Source: Prescottella equi (GTDB lineage: Bacteria; Actinomycetota; Actinomycetes; Mycobacteriales; Mycobacteriaceae). From it: a stretch of DNA of 64,000 nucleotides. Location: positions 372,001 through 436,000 of the forward strand of contig NZ_LWTX01000001.1 of the NCBI RefSeq assembly GCF_002094305.1, written 5' to 3'. Position 1 is the first letter of the stretch. Every line of letters starts with the position of its first letter. A program made the position numbers and the translations under genes. Below the pieces are notes generated by a model, which ran no database searches, was not told where the DNA came from, and saw only the letters and a program-made list of their open reading frames with translations. Shown one piece after another: positions 6,946 to 14,333 of the stretch.

Positions 6946-7171
6946 GACGCCGCAGGCGCGAGAGTTGTACCCACAACCTCGCGCCTTCGGTGTTTCTAGC
7001 CACCCCTCATTCCTCCGGGACACCTTCAGTCGCCGCCCTTCCCCTTGGCGCGACCGGCCGCCAACGCGGTAGTCCCGGCCCCGTGAGCAGCTTGCCAGCG
7101 CCCGGGGATCACGCGCCCCGTCGACTACCTCCCCTTGTCGACGGGGCGCACCTACTTCCAAGGAGGTCGCG
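6946..7171 (+). promoter_or_regulatory. Structured leader of the late operon
   Basis: About 225 nt without a gene hold several stems. Hairpin I: GGCGCGAG 6955-6962 with CTCGCGCC 6978-6985, continued by GTTGT/ACAAC. Element II: CCGGGAC 7015-7021 with GTCCCGG 7072-7078, enclosing TTGGCG 7045-7050 / CGCCAA 7059-7064. Hairpin III: a perfect 13-bp stem, 7113-7125 with 7137-7149. The 11-nt loop of hairpin III contains ACCTCC (7127-7132), complementary to the ribosome binding site GGAGGT (7162-7167) of the first late gene. It may be an antitermination or translation-control leader; a cos or packaging site in the same stretch is also possible. Confidence 0.55.
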
Positions 7172-7471
7172 GTGGACTACACCGACATCGGCGCACCTCA
7201 ACAGCGCATCCGCATCTGGCTGAAGCGCGGCAGCCCACTGAGGTTCGCGCTCTCCCCGGTCACGCTTCCCGCCGGCGCCACGGTCACGCTCGAGGCGGGC
7301 GCCCGCTCATTCCCCGCGACGGTGACCGCCGACTCTGTGTCGTGGCGCATCGAGCCCGCTGACGCCGACCTCATCCCGGACCGTGCCGTGGTGCGGATTC
7401 GGTGCATGTTCTTGGACGATCCCACGACCGTTGAGCCGTGGCTGAAAGGTGTGGTGGCGCGTGACGATTGA
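7172..7471 (+). CDS. LtfC-like small beta-sandwich protein
   Basis: A 99-aa protein starting at GTG 7172 behind AAGGAGGT. The sequence is all beta: IRIWLKRGSPLRFALSPV, VTLEAGARSFPATVTADSV, RAVVRIRCMFLD. This resembles the small beta-sandwich domain found in phage LtfC/Gp6-type proteins that pair with fibres. It overlaps the next gene, a fibre-like protein, by 11 bp, supporting a shared structural role. The family assignment is tentative. Confidence 0.5.
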   Translation: MDYTDIGAPQQRIRIWLKRGSPLRFALSPVTLPAGATVTLEAGARSFPATVTADSVSWRIEPADADLIPDRAVVRIRCMFLDDPTTVEPWLKGVVARDD

Positions 7472-8174
7472 GATCAGTGACGGCGTGACGGTGACCGTGA
7501 ACGTCCCGAACCGGATGCCGACGATCTGCCCGGCCGCGACTCCTGGCGGCCCGATCACCGTGCCCGTGCAGGGCGGCCTGACCGCTGAGCAGTTCGCTCA
7601 CATCGCGGCGACGGTGACAGCGAAGGTTGTGGAGGAGCTGGGCGGCCAGCCTGGCACAGTCACGTGGGAGGCGGTGCAGGAAAAGCCCACCGCGTTCCCA
7701 CCCGAGACGCATGAGCATCCGATCGACGAGATTGACGGACTACGCACCAGCCTCGACGGTTTGGCGTCTGATGTGGCGAACCGGTCGGAGATCGGTCACC
7801 GGCACAACGCATCCGACATCGACGACCTACCGTCCGGCGGTGGTGGTGCGGGTATCGATGACGCCACGATCGGCACCGACACCACCTGGTCGTCACAGCA
7901 GATCACCACCGACCGGGCACCAGGCATGTGGCCTGTCGTCGACCAGAGCAGCGGCGAGGTGATCGCCGAGGTCCCCATCCTTGACGGGATGAACATCCTC
8001 TACTTCCTCGCTACGGGCAGCATCGTCTGGGAAGTTGCATCCGGCACCGCCCGACCCAACCCGTCGGTCAAGCTCGTCTCGTCACTGCCGACCTTCCCCA
8101 GTGAGAACCAGATCTATGCGGTCCGCGGCGAAGGCGGCATCGTCACCTGGCACATGCCGAACATCGGGGGTTGA
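7461..8174 (+). CDS. Tail-fibre-like structural protein
   Basis: A protein of 237 aa. GTG 7461 lies inside the end of the preceding gene; GTG 7449 is an alternative. The centre has ETHEHPIDEIDGL and IGHRHNASDIDDL, the repeated H-x-H 'xxxDI' motifs typical of phage fibre shafts, where His pairs can bind metal in a trimer. The C-terminus is beta-rich and ends in a short Gly stretch. It lies ahead of terminase, away from the other fibre genes at 29-31.6 kb, an arrangement seen in some actinophages. Confidence 0.65.
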   Translation: MTIEISDGVTVTVNVPNRMPTICPAATPGGPITVPVQGGLTAEQFAHIAATVTAKVVEELGGQPGTVTWEAVQEKPTAFPPETHEHPIDEIDGLRTSLDGLASDVANRSEIGHRHNASDIDDLPSGGGGAGIDDATIGTDTTWSSQQITTDRAPGMWPVVDQSSGEVIAEVPILDGMNILYFLATGSIVWEVASGTARPNPSVKLVSSLPTFPSENQIYAVRGEGGIVTWHMPNIGG

Positions 8175-8175
8175 C

Positions 8176-8361
8176 GTGGACGCTATCGGGGCCATCACCA
8201 GCATCACCGCTGGTGTCATGAGACGCATCGCCGACAGCATCGAAGGCACACCAGCCCCGCAGCCGCAGTCGGTCGTGCACTACCACTTCCACCTCAGTCA
8301 AGCCGACAGTCTGGACAAGCCAGAAGACAAGGGTAGAGGCTTCACCCTGTTTAAGCGCTAA
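8176..8361 (+). CDS. Hypothetical 61-aa protein
   Basis: GTG 8176 follows the stop of the fibre-like gene directly. The N-terminal 25 residues are amphipathic (AIGAITSITAGVMRRIADSI). The middle, SVVHYHFHLSQ, is an alternating His-rich strand, and the end is basic. No family is recognised. Its place between a fibre-like gene and terminase suggests a minor structural or packaging role. Confidence 0.55.
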   Translation: MDAIGAITSITAGVMRRIADSIEGTPAPQPQSVVHYHFHLSQADSLDKPEDKGRGFTLFKR

Positions 8362-8400
8362 CCACCCGCACGGGCGGACCCACCCGGACGGAGGTGAGCC

Positions 8401-8898
8401 GTGGCAGAAGAACTCACCCCCGAACGCGAAGCCACCATCCGCGAAGGCCACGCCCTCGGCCGCTCCCAAGCCGACATCGCCCGCGAACTCGAAGTGCCAC
8501 AGCCGATCGTGTCCCGGTGGGCGAAGCGCATGGGGCTCCTGTGGAGCATCAGCCCCAACGTCCAGGCCATGAACGACAAAGTGCGCGAACGTATCGCACT
8601 CGAACGCGCACTCCTAGCCGAGGCTGCCATCGCTGACGCCAAGGCCATCAGGGAGCGCATCTGGGACGAATACGAGATCGTCGCCTCCACCCCAGCGGGG
8701 CCGCAGCGCATGACCCTCGATCTCCCTGACGCGAAAGCCGTCGGCGACTTCGCGTCCGCCGTGCAGAAGCTCGTCATGACCCACGACAACCTCACCCGCA
8801 TGGGCGCCGGCAGCTCGGCGGACCACGCTAAGTCGATGCTCAACCAGCTCATGGAGCAGGCCCGGCGACTGGTCAACGAAGAAGGGGAAGAAGCATGA
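8401..8898 (+). CDS. terS: Terminase small subunit
   Basis: A 165-aa protein. The N-terminal helix-turn-helix (GRSQADIARELEVPQPIVSRW, about residues 20-40) is of the type that recognises cos or pac DNA. A long central helix follows (ERALLAEAAIADAKAIRERIW), then a C-terminal region that would contact the large subunit. The start is GTG 8401 behind GGAGGTGAGCC, and the end overlaps the large-subunit gene by 4 bp. Together the two subunits select and translocate phage DNA. Confidence 0.8.
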   Translation: MAEELTPEREATIREGHALGRSQADIARELEVPQPIVSRWAKRMGLLWSISPNVQAMNDKVRERIALERALLAEAAIADAKAIRERIWDEYEIVASTPAGPQRMTLDLPDAKAVGDFASAVQKLVMTHDNLTRMGAGSSADHAKSMLNQLMEQARRLVNEEGEEA

Positions 8899-10193
8899 CC
8901 CTCGATGGTCTCGCCGTATCCGCCAAGCAGCTCCGCTCCATCGCCCTCGCCAACGCCGACGCCTCCAAGGGGCGCGTCAACATCTGGCACGGCGCCGTCC
9001 GCTCTGGCAAGACCATCGGCTCCCTCGTCGCCTTCCTTGCCGGTGTCGCAGCCGCCCCCGAACAGGGCGAGATCGTCGTCATCGGCCGCACTCGAGACAC
9101 CATCTACCGCAACCTCATCGGGCCACTGCAAAACGTCGCGATGTACGGGACGATGGTCGAGCACATCCGCTACAACCGCGGAGCACCGACCGCCGAAATC
9201 TTCGGCCGCACCGTCCACGTCATCGGCGCATCTGACGTCCGATCCGAGGCCGTCATCCGAGGCATGACGATCTCGCTGGCCTACCTCGACGAGACCACAC
9301 TCGTCGCCGAGGAGTTCTTCAACCAGCTCGTCGCCCGCATGTCCGTCCCGGGATCACGGATCTTCACCACGACGAACCCAGATGGGCCGCGTCACTGGCT
9401 GAAGGTGAACTACATCGACCGCGCCGAAGAGCGCGGCCATAAGGTGTTCCACTTCAACCTTGAGGACAACCGGGCATACCTGCCTGAGGGGTACATCGAG
9501 GGCCTAGAGGCTCAGTACACAGGCCTGTGGCACGACCGCTTCGTCAAGGGCTTGTGGACGATGGCGGACGGCGTCATCTACGAGTGCTTCGACCCGGCCC
9601 GGCATGTGGTCGACACGCTCCCGACGATGCAGCGTGTGCTCGCCGTCGGCGTCGACTACGGCACCACCAACCCGACCCGCGGCATCAAACTCGGCCTCGG
9701 CGACGACAACCGGCTGTACGCGATGGCCGAATGGGCGCCCGGAACCGGCACCACCGCCGACCGGGAGACCGGCCTGCGCGCCTTCTGTGCCACCGACCGG
9801 CCTGACTACGTGTTCGTCGACCCCGCGGCCGCCGAGTTCAAGGTCCAGTTGCAGCGAGGCGGATGGGGTGGCGGCCACGCGGACAGTCCACCGCCGTACG
9901 CGAACGGCATGAACCGCGTCGGCGCCGGCATCGGCCTCGTGTCCGCGCTCCTGTCGACCGACCAGTTGCTCATCCACTCGTCGTGCACCGAACTGCTCGG
10001 CGAGATTCCCGGCTACGTGTGGGACACCAAGGCCGCACAGAAGGGGGAGGACGCGCCCGTGAAGCTCAACGACCACGCCGTCGACGCACTGCGTTACGCC
10101 GTCGCGACCTCCCGCCCGATGTGGCAGCCATTCCTCCCGCAGATCGATGCCGCCAAGCGGCTCCCCGACGAACGAATCGAGGTGGCCGCGTGA
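8895..10193 (+). CDS. terL: Terminase large subunit
   Basis: A 432-aa protein of the PBSX/T4-like terminase group. Walker A is GAVRSGKT at residues 33-40. Walker B with catalytic Glu is SLAYLDET near 130. ATPase motif III is FTTTNPDG near 158. The C-terminal RNase-H-like nuclease has its Asp residues in VGVDYGTTNP (about 251), YVFVDPAA (about 302) and LNDHAVDALRYA (about 392). It powers packaging into the prohead through the portal encoded next, and it cleaves the concatemer. Confidence 0.95.
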   Translation: MTLDGLAVSAKQLRSIALANADASKGRVNIWHGAVRSGKTIGSLVAFLAGVAAAPEQGEIVVIGRTRDTIYRNLIGPLQNVAMYGTMVEHIRYNRGAPTAEIFGRTVHVIGASDVRSEAVIRGMTISLAYLDETTLVAEEFFNQLVARMSVPGSRIFTTTNPDGPRHWLKVNYIDRAEERGHKVFHFNLEDNRAYLPEGYIEGLEAQYTGLWHDRFVKGLWTMADGVIYECFDPARHVVDTLPTMQRVLAVGVDYGTTNPTRGIKLGLGDDNRLYAMAEWAPGTGTTADRETGLRAFCATDRPDYVFVDPAAAEFKVQLQRGGWGGGHADSPPPYANGMNRVGAGIGLVSALLSTDQLLIHSSCTELLGEIPGYVWDTKAAQKGEDAPVKLNDHAVDALRYAVATSRPMWQPFLPQIDAAKRLPDERIEVAA

Positions 10194-11791
10194 GCCTTCC
10201 TGAAGCGAACACGGCGTGGCCGCCGCCCGAACTCGCCGCGGTCACTGCCCGCGTCGCCGAGTCCCACGTGTGGTGGGAGGGCGACCTCGACAAGCTCGCC
10301 ACCTTCTATGGCGCCGAGGGCCGCACCAGCCCGTCCGGCATCAAGGCCCGCACCAAGGCCGCCTACGAGGCCTTCCACGGCCGCACACCGACCGCGACCG
10401 GCCGAGCCCCGAAGCGGTATCACGCCCCAATCCCCGGCGTGATCGCGAAGCTGTCGACGACCGAACTGTTCTCCGAGCAGCTCAAGTTCCTCGACGCCGG
10501 CAAGAGTAAGGAAGTCCAGGCCCGCGCCGATCTGATCTTCAACACTCCGCGCTTCCACTCCTCGCTCGTCGAGGCGGGGGAGTCATGCTCGGCACTCTCG
10601 GGCAGCTTCCAGCGCATCGTGTGGGACCCGACGATCGCCGACAACGCGTGGATCGACTTCGTGGACGCCGACCGCGCCATCCCCGAGTTTCGTTGGGGCC
10701 GATTGGTCGCGGTCACGTTCTGGTCTGAGCTGGCTGGGGGTGACGGCCAGGAAGTGTGGCGGCACCTCGAGCGCCACGAGTCCGGCTACATCGTGCACGC
10801 CGTCTACAAGGGCACCGCGACGAGCCTCGGCTGGATGATGGCACTGACCGACCATCCCGCCACCAGGGACATCGCAGTCGAGGGGGCCGACGAGGGCCGC
10901 GGCGCGTACGTCGAGACTGGCGTCAAGGATCTCACCGCGGCGTACGTCCCGAACGTCACCCCAAACCCGGAGTGGCGGCACGACCCGAAGCTGCGCTACC
11001 TCGGCCGCGCCGACCTGTCGACCGACCTGTTCCCCACCTTCCACGAGTTGGACCGCATCTACTCGTCACTGATGCGGGACTTTCGCATCGGCGCCGGCAA
11101 GGTCCACGCCTCCGAATCGGTCCTCACCAACCTCGGCATGGGGCAGGGTGTCAGCCTCGACGAGGAGCAGGAGGTCTACTCCCGCGTCGGCAGCGGTGGG
11201 TTCAACGCCAACGGCGATATGGAGACCATCTTCGAGTTCTTCCAGCCTGCGATCCGCGTCCTCGAGCACGACCAGGGCGCGGCGCTGCTGCTGCGTGAGG
11301 TGCTGCGGAAGACCGGCTACAGCCCAGTATCGCTCGGCCTGTCCGACGAGGTGGCGCAGACCGCGACCGAGGCGTCCGGCAAGAAGGACCTGACCGTCAA
11401 GACCACGCGTGCGAAGGCCCGGCACTTCGGTTCCGCGCTCGGCCCGCTGTCGACGACCTGCCTGCGCGTGGATGCGATCAAGTTCCCCGGCAAGGGCGCT
11501 GCCCCGTCGGAGGAGCTGGAGCTCGAGTGGCCGAAGTTCGCCCGCGAGTCCGATCTAGCGAAGGCGCAGACGGTGCAGGCGTGGTCGGTCGCGAGCGCGG
11601 CGTCGACGAAGACGAAGGTCGCCTACCTCCACGAGGACTGGGACGACGAGCGCGTCCAGGAAGAGGCCGACCTGATCGACAACGCGAACACTGTGTCGGC
11701 CCCGACGTTCGGGTTCGGCACCGACCAGCCGCCACTACCCACCGAGAATGATCCCGCCACGGACCCTGAGGCGGTCGACGAAGGGGAGTAG
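10190..11791 (+). CDS. Portal protein
   Basis: A 533-aa protein that starts at GTG 10190 in the terminase stop. Its size, position and features match siphoviral SPP1/HK97-type portals: an N-terminal cap, beta-rich wing (RLVAVTFWSELAGG...EVWRHLERHESGYIVHAVYKG), long clip and stem helices (YSSLMRDFRIGAGKVHASESVL), and an acidic, flexible C-terminus. A ring of 12 copies would form the DNA gate at one capsid vertex and bind terminase. Confidence 0.9.
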   Translation: MSLPEANTAWPPPELAAVTARVAESHVWWEGDLDKLATFYGAEGRTSPSGIKARTKAAYEAFHGRTPTATGRAPKRYHAPIPGVIAKLSTTELFSEQLKFLDAGKSKEVQARADLIFNTPRFHSSLVEAGESCSALSGSFQRIVWDPTIADNAWIDFVDADRAIPEFRWGRLVAVTFWSELAGGDGQEVWRHLERHESGYIVHAVYKGTATSLGWMMALTDHPATRDIAVEGADEGRGAYVETGVKDLTAAYVPNVTPNPEWRHDPKLRYLGRADLSTDLFPTFHELDRIYSSLMRDFRIGAGKVHASESVLTNLGMGQGVSLDEEQEVYSRVGSGGFNANGDMETIFEFFQPAIRVLEHDQGAALLLREVLRKTGYSPVSLGLSDEVAQTATEASGKKDLTVKTTRAKARHFGSALGPLSTTCLRVDAIKFPGKGAAPSEELELEWPKFARESDLAKAQTVQAWSVASAASTKTKVAYLHEDWDDERVQEEADLIDNANTVSAPTFGFGTDQPPLPTENDPATDPEAVDEGE

Positions 11792-11794
11792 CCG

Positions 11795-13573
11795 ATGGCG
11801 CTGGACCCCTCCGAAGCTGCGGGCATCCCCGACGAGCTGATCGCGATGTACTCCGACGCCGAACTCGCGCTCCTCGCAGCGATGACACAGGCGATCCTCG
11901 AAGGCATCGACACTCCCGACTGGGAGGCACGTCAGCCGTTGGAGATGCTGCGGTTCCGGCAGGCAGCGGAAGCGATTGCGGCGCAACTGCAAGCGCAGAT
12001 GCCCGCGATGGTCACCGCCGCAGTGACAGCAGCCGCCGCGAAGGGCGTTGCCGCTGCCGACGCCGACCTCGCCGACGTGCCGAACGTGCTGCCGAAGCCG
12101 CCCGAGGGGTACCTCCCGCCGCGGCGCACGCAGCAGCAGGCGCGTGAGGCGTGGGTGACGCTGGCGCAGTTCACGCAACGTATCCCCGGCAACAGTGAGC
12201 GCTTGTATCAGGATGTGGTGTCACGGGTGCAGGTGCGTGACGTGCCGGCGTCTGGCGGGACTCGCCTCGATGCCGTGCAGGAGGCACTGAACCACCTCAC
12301 CAAGCGCGGCATCACCGGCTTCCGTGACAACCGTGGCCGCAACTGGTCGCTCACCTCCTACCTGGAGATGAAGTCGCGGACCATCGTCAACCAGACGCTC
12401 ATCGACTCGCACACGGATCGGATGGTGGAGCGAGGGCAGGACCTGATCGTCGTGTCCTCGCACCGCAATCCGGCACCGCAGTGTCAGCCGTTCGAGGGCC
12501 AGGTCCTCAGCCTGTCCGGCGATACCGGCACCGTCATCCGCCCGTCGGCGGTTGGCGGTCGGGGTGTGAAGGTGCGCATCAAGGCCACGCTCGAGCAAGC
12601 CCGCGCCGCAGGGTTTCAGCATCCGAACGCGGTCCTAGAAGGGTCAACCTTCGTTACCTACGGTGAGGCGATTGAGGTAGTCCGCTCCCGCTACTCCGGC
12701 CCGGCGGTAACGCTCAGCACGGGGTATAGCGAGACGACCATCGGATTTAATCATCCGGTAATGACCGTGCGTGGCCTGATCCCGGCGCACGATTTGAAGG
12801 AAGGCGACCAACTCGTCTACGACCTTCGGTGCGTTGACGGTTCTGGCTTCGCCTCCTTGGATGACAACCTCCACGAGGTTCCACTCGTCGAGGACGCGTA
12901 CAAGGCGCTCGAACTTGCCAGCGGCTATACGCGCATTGCCGCCACCAGTCACGACCTCCACGGCGACGCGAGATTCGGGGAGGGTGAAATCGAGGTTGTA
13001 CGGCCCGAACGCGGTCTGCTGCCTGTACTCGATCCCGCGCTTGCGGAACTCCTCAGCGAGGACGCTCTCATGCGGTCCGGCGTGGAGGATCATGTGCTCT
13101 CTCGTCTTCGCTCGCAGAGCGCGACGCGAGAGCGGATCCTTGTTGCCGCGGCGAGCGGCATGGGCGGCAGCGGTGTTGGCGGTAGCCATAGTTTCGTGAC
13201 CCTTCCATTGGAGCGCGTGACTGTAAAATGGTGGGACGGTTGGGCTTTCGATTCTACCGCAGAGTTGAGCCTATATTGTTCCGACGGGCTGGTTGTTTCC
13301 AACTGCGGCCATGCCGTCAGCGCGTTCGTGCCCGGCGCGTCGCGCACGTTCAAGACCGAACCGAACCCTGAAGGCTACGAGGCCACGCAGCAGCAGCGGG
13401 CGATGGAACGCGGCATCCGTGACACCAAACGCCAGTTGGCCGTGGCCGCGACACCGCAGGCCAAGCGGGAACTGAACGCCCGCCTCAAGGCGCAGCGCGA
13501 AGCGATCCGCGACCACATCGACGAGTGGGACCTCAAACGCAGGCCCAAGCGCGAACAACTTGGAGCACGCTGA
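11795..13573 (+). CDS. MuF-like minor head protein interrupted by an intein
   Basis: A 592-aa precursor. Residues 1-278 and 504-592 are the exteins, which join to a 367-aa MuF-type minor capsid protein. The conserved end of that family, HPN-C-x-H, is split exactly between Asn278 and Cys504. Residues 279-503 are an intein (separate entry). The MuF protein is a portal-associated internal head protein needed for head morphogenesis. The intein stretch has visibly more A/T and different codon use (e.g. GGATTTAATCATCCGG) than its flanks, a sign of separate origin. GGGGAGTAGCC lies before the ATG. Confidence 0.88.
   Translation: MALDPSEAAGIPDELIAMYSDAELALLAAMTQAILEGIDTPDWEARQPLEMLRFRQAAEAIAAQLQAQMPAMVTAAVTAAAAKGVAAADADLADVPNVLPKPPEGYLPPRRTQQQAREAWVTLAQFTQRIPGNSERLYQDVVSRVQVRDVPASGGTRLDAVQEALNHLTKRGITGFRDNRGRNWSLTSYLEMKSRTIVNQTLIDSHTDRMVERGQDLIVVSSHRNPAPQCQPFEGQVLSLSGDTGTVIRPSAVGGRGVKVRIKATLEQARAAGFQHPNAVLEGSTFVTYGEAIEVVRSRYSGPAVTLSTGYSETTIGFNHPVMTVRGLIPAHDLKEGDQLVYDLRCVDGSGFASLDDNLHEVPLVEDAYKALELASGYTRIAATSHDLHGDARFGEGEIEVVRPERGLLPVLDPALAELLSEDALMRSGVEDHVLSRLRSQSATRERILVAAASGMGGSGVGGSHSFVTLPLERVTVKWWDGWAFDSTAELSLYCSDGLVVSNCGHAVSAFVPGASRTFKTEPNPEGYEATQQQRAMERGIRDTKRQLAVAATPQAKRELNARLKAQREAIRDHIDEWDLKRRPKREQLGAR
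12629..13303 (+). other. Intein (225 aa) inside the MuF protein, Ala1 / Asn-Cys type
   Basis: Block A begins at Ala279 (AVLEGSTFVTYGEAIEV), block B is GFNHPVMTVRGLIPAHDLKEGDQLV, and block F/G is DGWAFDSTAELSLYCSDGLVVSN followed by Cys+1. Between B and F about 125 residues fill the place where an endonuclease normally sits, but in this frame they show no endonuclease motif. The first residue is Ala and the penultimate residue is Ser, both unusual. Ala1 inteins splice by direct attack of the +1 Cys, so activity remains possible. The insertion lies in the HPN-C motif, the kind of conserved site inteins favour. Confidence 0.85.
12644..13189 (-). CDS. Vsr/EDxHD-like homing endonuclease encoded antisense within the intein
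   Basis: A 181-aa frame on the opposite strand, wholly inside the intein sequence. The N-terminus has GNKDPLSRRALRAKTREHM. The core then reads HESVLAEEFRKRGIEYRQQ, GPYNLDFTLPE and RVAVEVV, the order of Vsr-like PD-(D/E)XK homing nucleases: E41/E46, D67 and E78 are candidate catalytic residues. GGAAGGG precedes the ATG at 13189, and TAGAAT occurs further upstream on this strand. Such enzymes make a double-strand break in intein-free alleles. Against this, high-GC DNA gives chance antisense frames; but here the motif-bearing frame is the antisense one and the sense insert is featureless. Confidence 0.75.
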   Translation of the reverse strand: MATANTAAAHAARRGNKDPLSRRALRAKTREHMILHAGPHESVLAEEFRKRGIEYRQQTAFGPYNLDFTLPESRVAVEVVTGGGNARIAAGKFERLVRVLDEWNLVEVVIQGGEARTVNAPKVVDELVAFLQIVRRDQATHGHYRMIKSDGRLAIPRAERYRRAGVAGADYLNRLTVGNEG

Positions 13574-13584
13574 CCTATCGGACT

Positions 13585-13709
13585 GTATGGCCGAAATCCC
13601 ATACGTCCCCATAAGGCCCGATAAACCCCAGACTCCCCGCCGAATGGCGGACCCCGCAACACCCATCCAGCCCCACGCCGAACGGCCTAGGGCCAATGCC
13701 GAATGGCAT
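13585..13709 (+). promoter_or_regulatory. Three stem-loops between MuF and scaffold genes
   Basis: The 151-bp gap 13574-13724 holds GTATGG 13585-13590 / CCATAC 13599-13604, then CCGCC 13637-13641 / GGCGG 13646-13650, then ATGCC 13696-13700 / GGCAT 13705-13709. The last two have the same GAAT loop. The third lies just before AGAAGGAGAG, the ribosome binding site of the scaffold gene. They may set the ratio or timing of scaffold and capsid translation, or mark an RNA-processing site. No protein gene is seen here. Confidence 0.45.
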
Positions 13710-13724
13710 CAGAAGGAGAGCGCA

Positions 13725-14324
13725 ATGGCGAACCTGATCGACGACCTTCGATTCCTCGTCGGAGCCGGATTCGGAGTCGGCCCCAGCCGCATCACCCGGC
13801 ATCCCCGCCGCGACGACGAAGGCCACGACACTGGCAACAAGGTCGACGCTACGGATACCACTGACGACGACGGCGACCAGAACGAGACTGGCGACGTAGA
13901 TGCAGACGCTGGAAACGCCGACGACGACTCCTCGAAGGACGCCGCCCACTGGAAGGCAATGGCGCGCAAGAACGAGCGCGAAGCCAAGGCCAACCGGGCA
14001 GCCGCCGCCGAACTGGAGAAGCTCAAGCAGGCGCAGATGACGGATGCTGAAAAGCAGGCCGCCACCACAAAGGCCACCGAGGAGCGCGCAGCCGCCGCTG
14101 AAGCGAAGGCCGCAGTCCTCGAAGCCGCCCTCGAGCACGGGATCACCGACAAGAAGGACCTCGAACTGCTCGAAGGGCTCCCCGCCGACAAGGTCGCAGC
14201 GTTCGCCAAGCGCCTCGCAGCACAGAAGGCCCCCGCCGGCCGATCCGGAAACCCGGTCGACGGAGAGAAGCCGAAGCCCAAGCCCACCACACTTACCGGC
14301 GCCATCGGCGCCCACTACGCCTAG
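13725..14324 (+). CDS. Scaffolding protein
   Basis: A 199-aa protein preceding the capsid gene. After a basic start it has a very acidic disordered stretch (residues 30-70, rich in Asp), then a long coiled coil (KNEREAKANRAAAAELEKLKQAQMT...EERAAAAEAKAAVLEAALEHG), then a basic, Pro- and Lys-rich tail. This is the classic layout of phage scaffolds, whose C-terminus contacts the capsid protein. AGAAGGAGAG before ATG 13725 fixes the start. Confidence 0.88.
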   Translation: MANLIDDLRFLVGAGFGVGPSRITRHPRRDDEGHDTGNKVDATDTTDDDGDQNETGDVDADAGNADDDSSKDAAHWKAMARKNEREAKANRAAAAELEKLKQAQMTDAEKQAATTKATEERAAAAEAKAAVLEAALEHGITDKKDLELLEGLPADKVAAFAKRLAAQKAPAGRSGNPVDGEKPKPKPTTLTGAIGAHYA

Positions 14325-14333
14325 GAGCCACAC

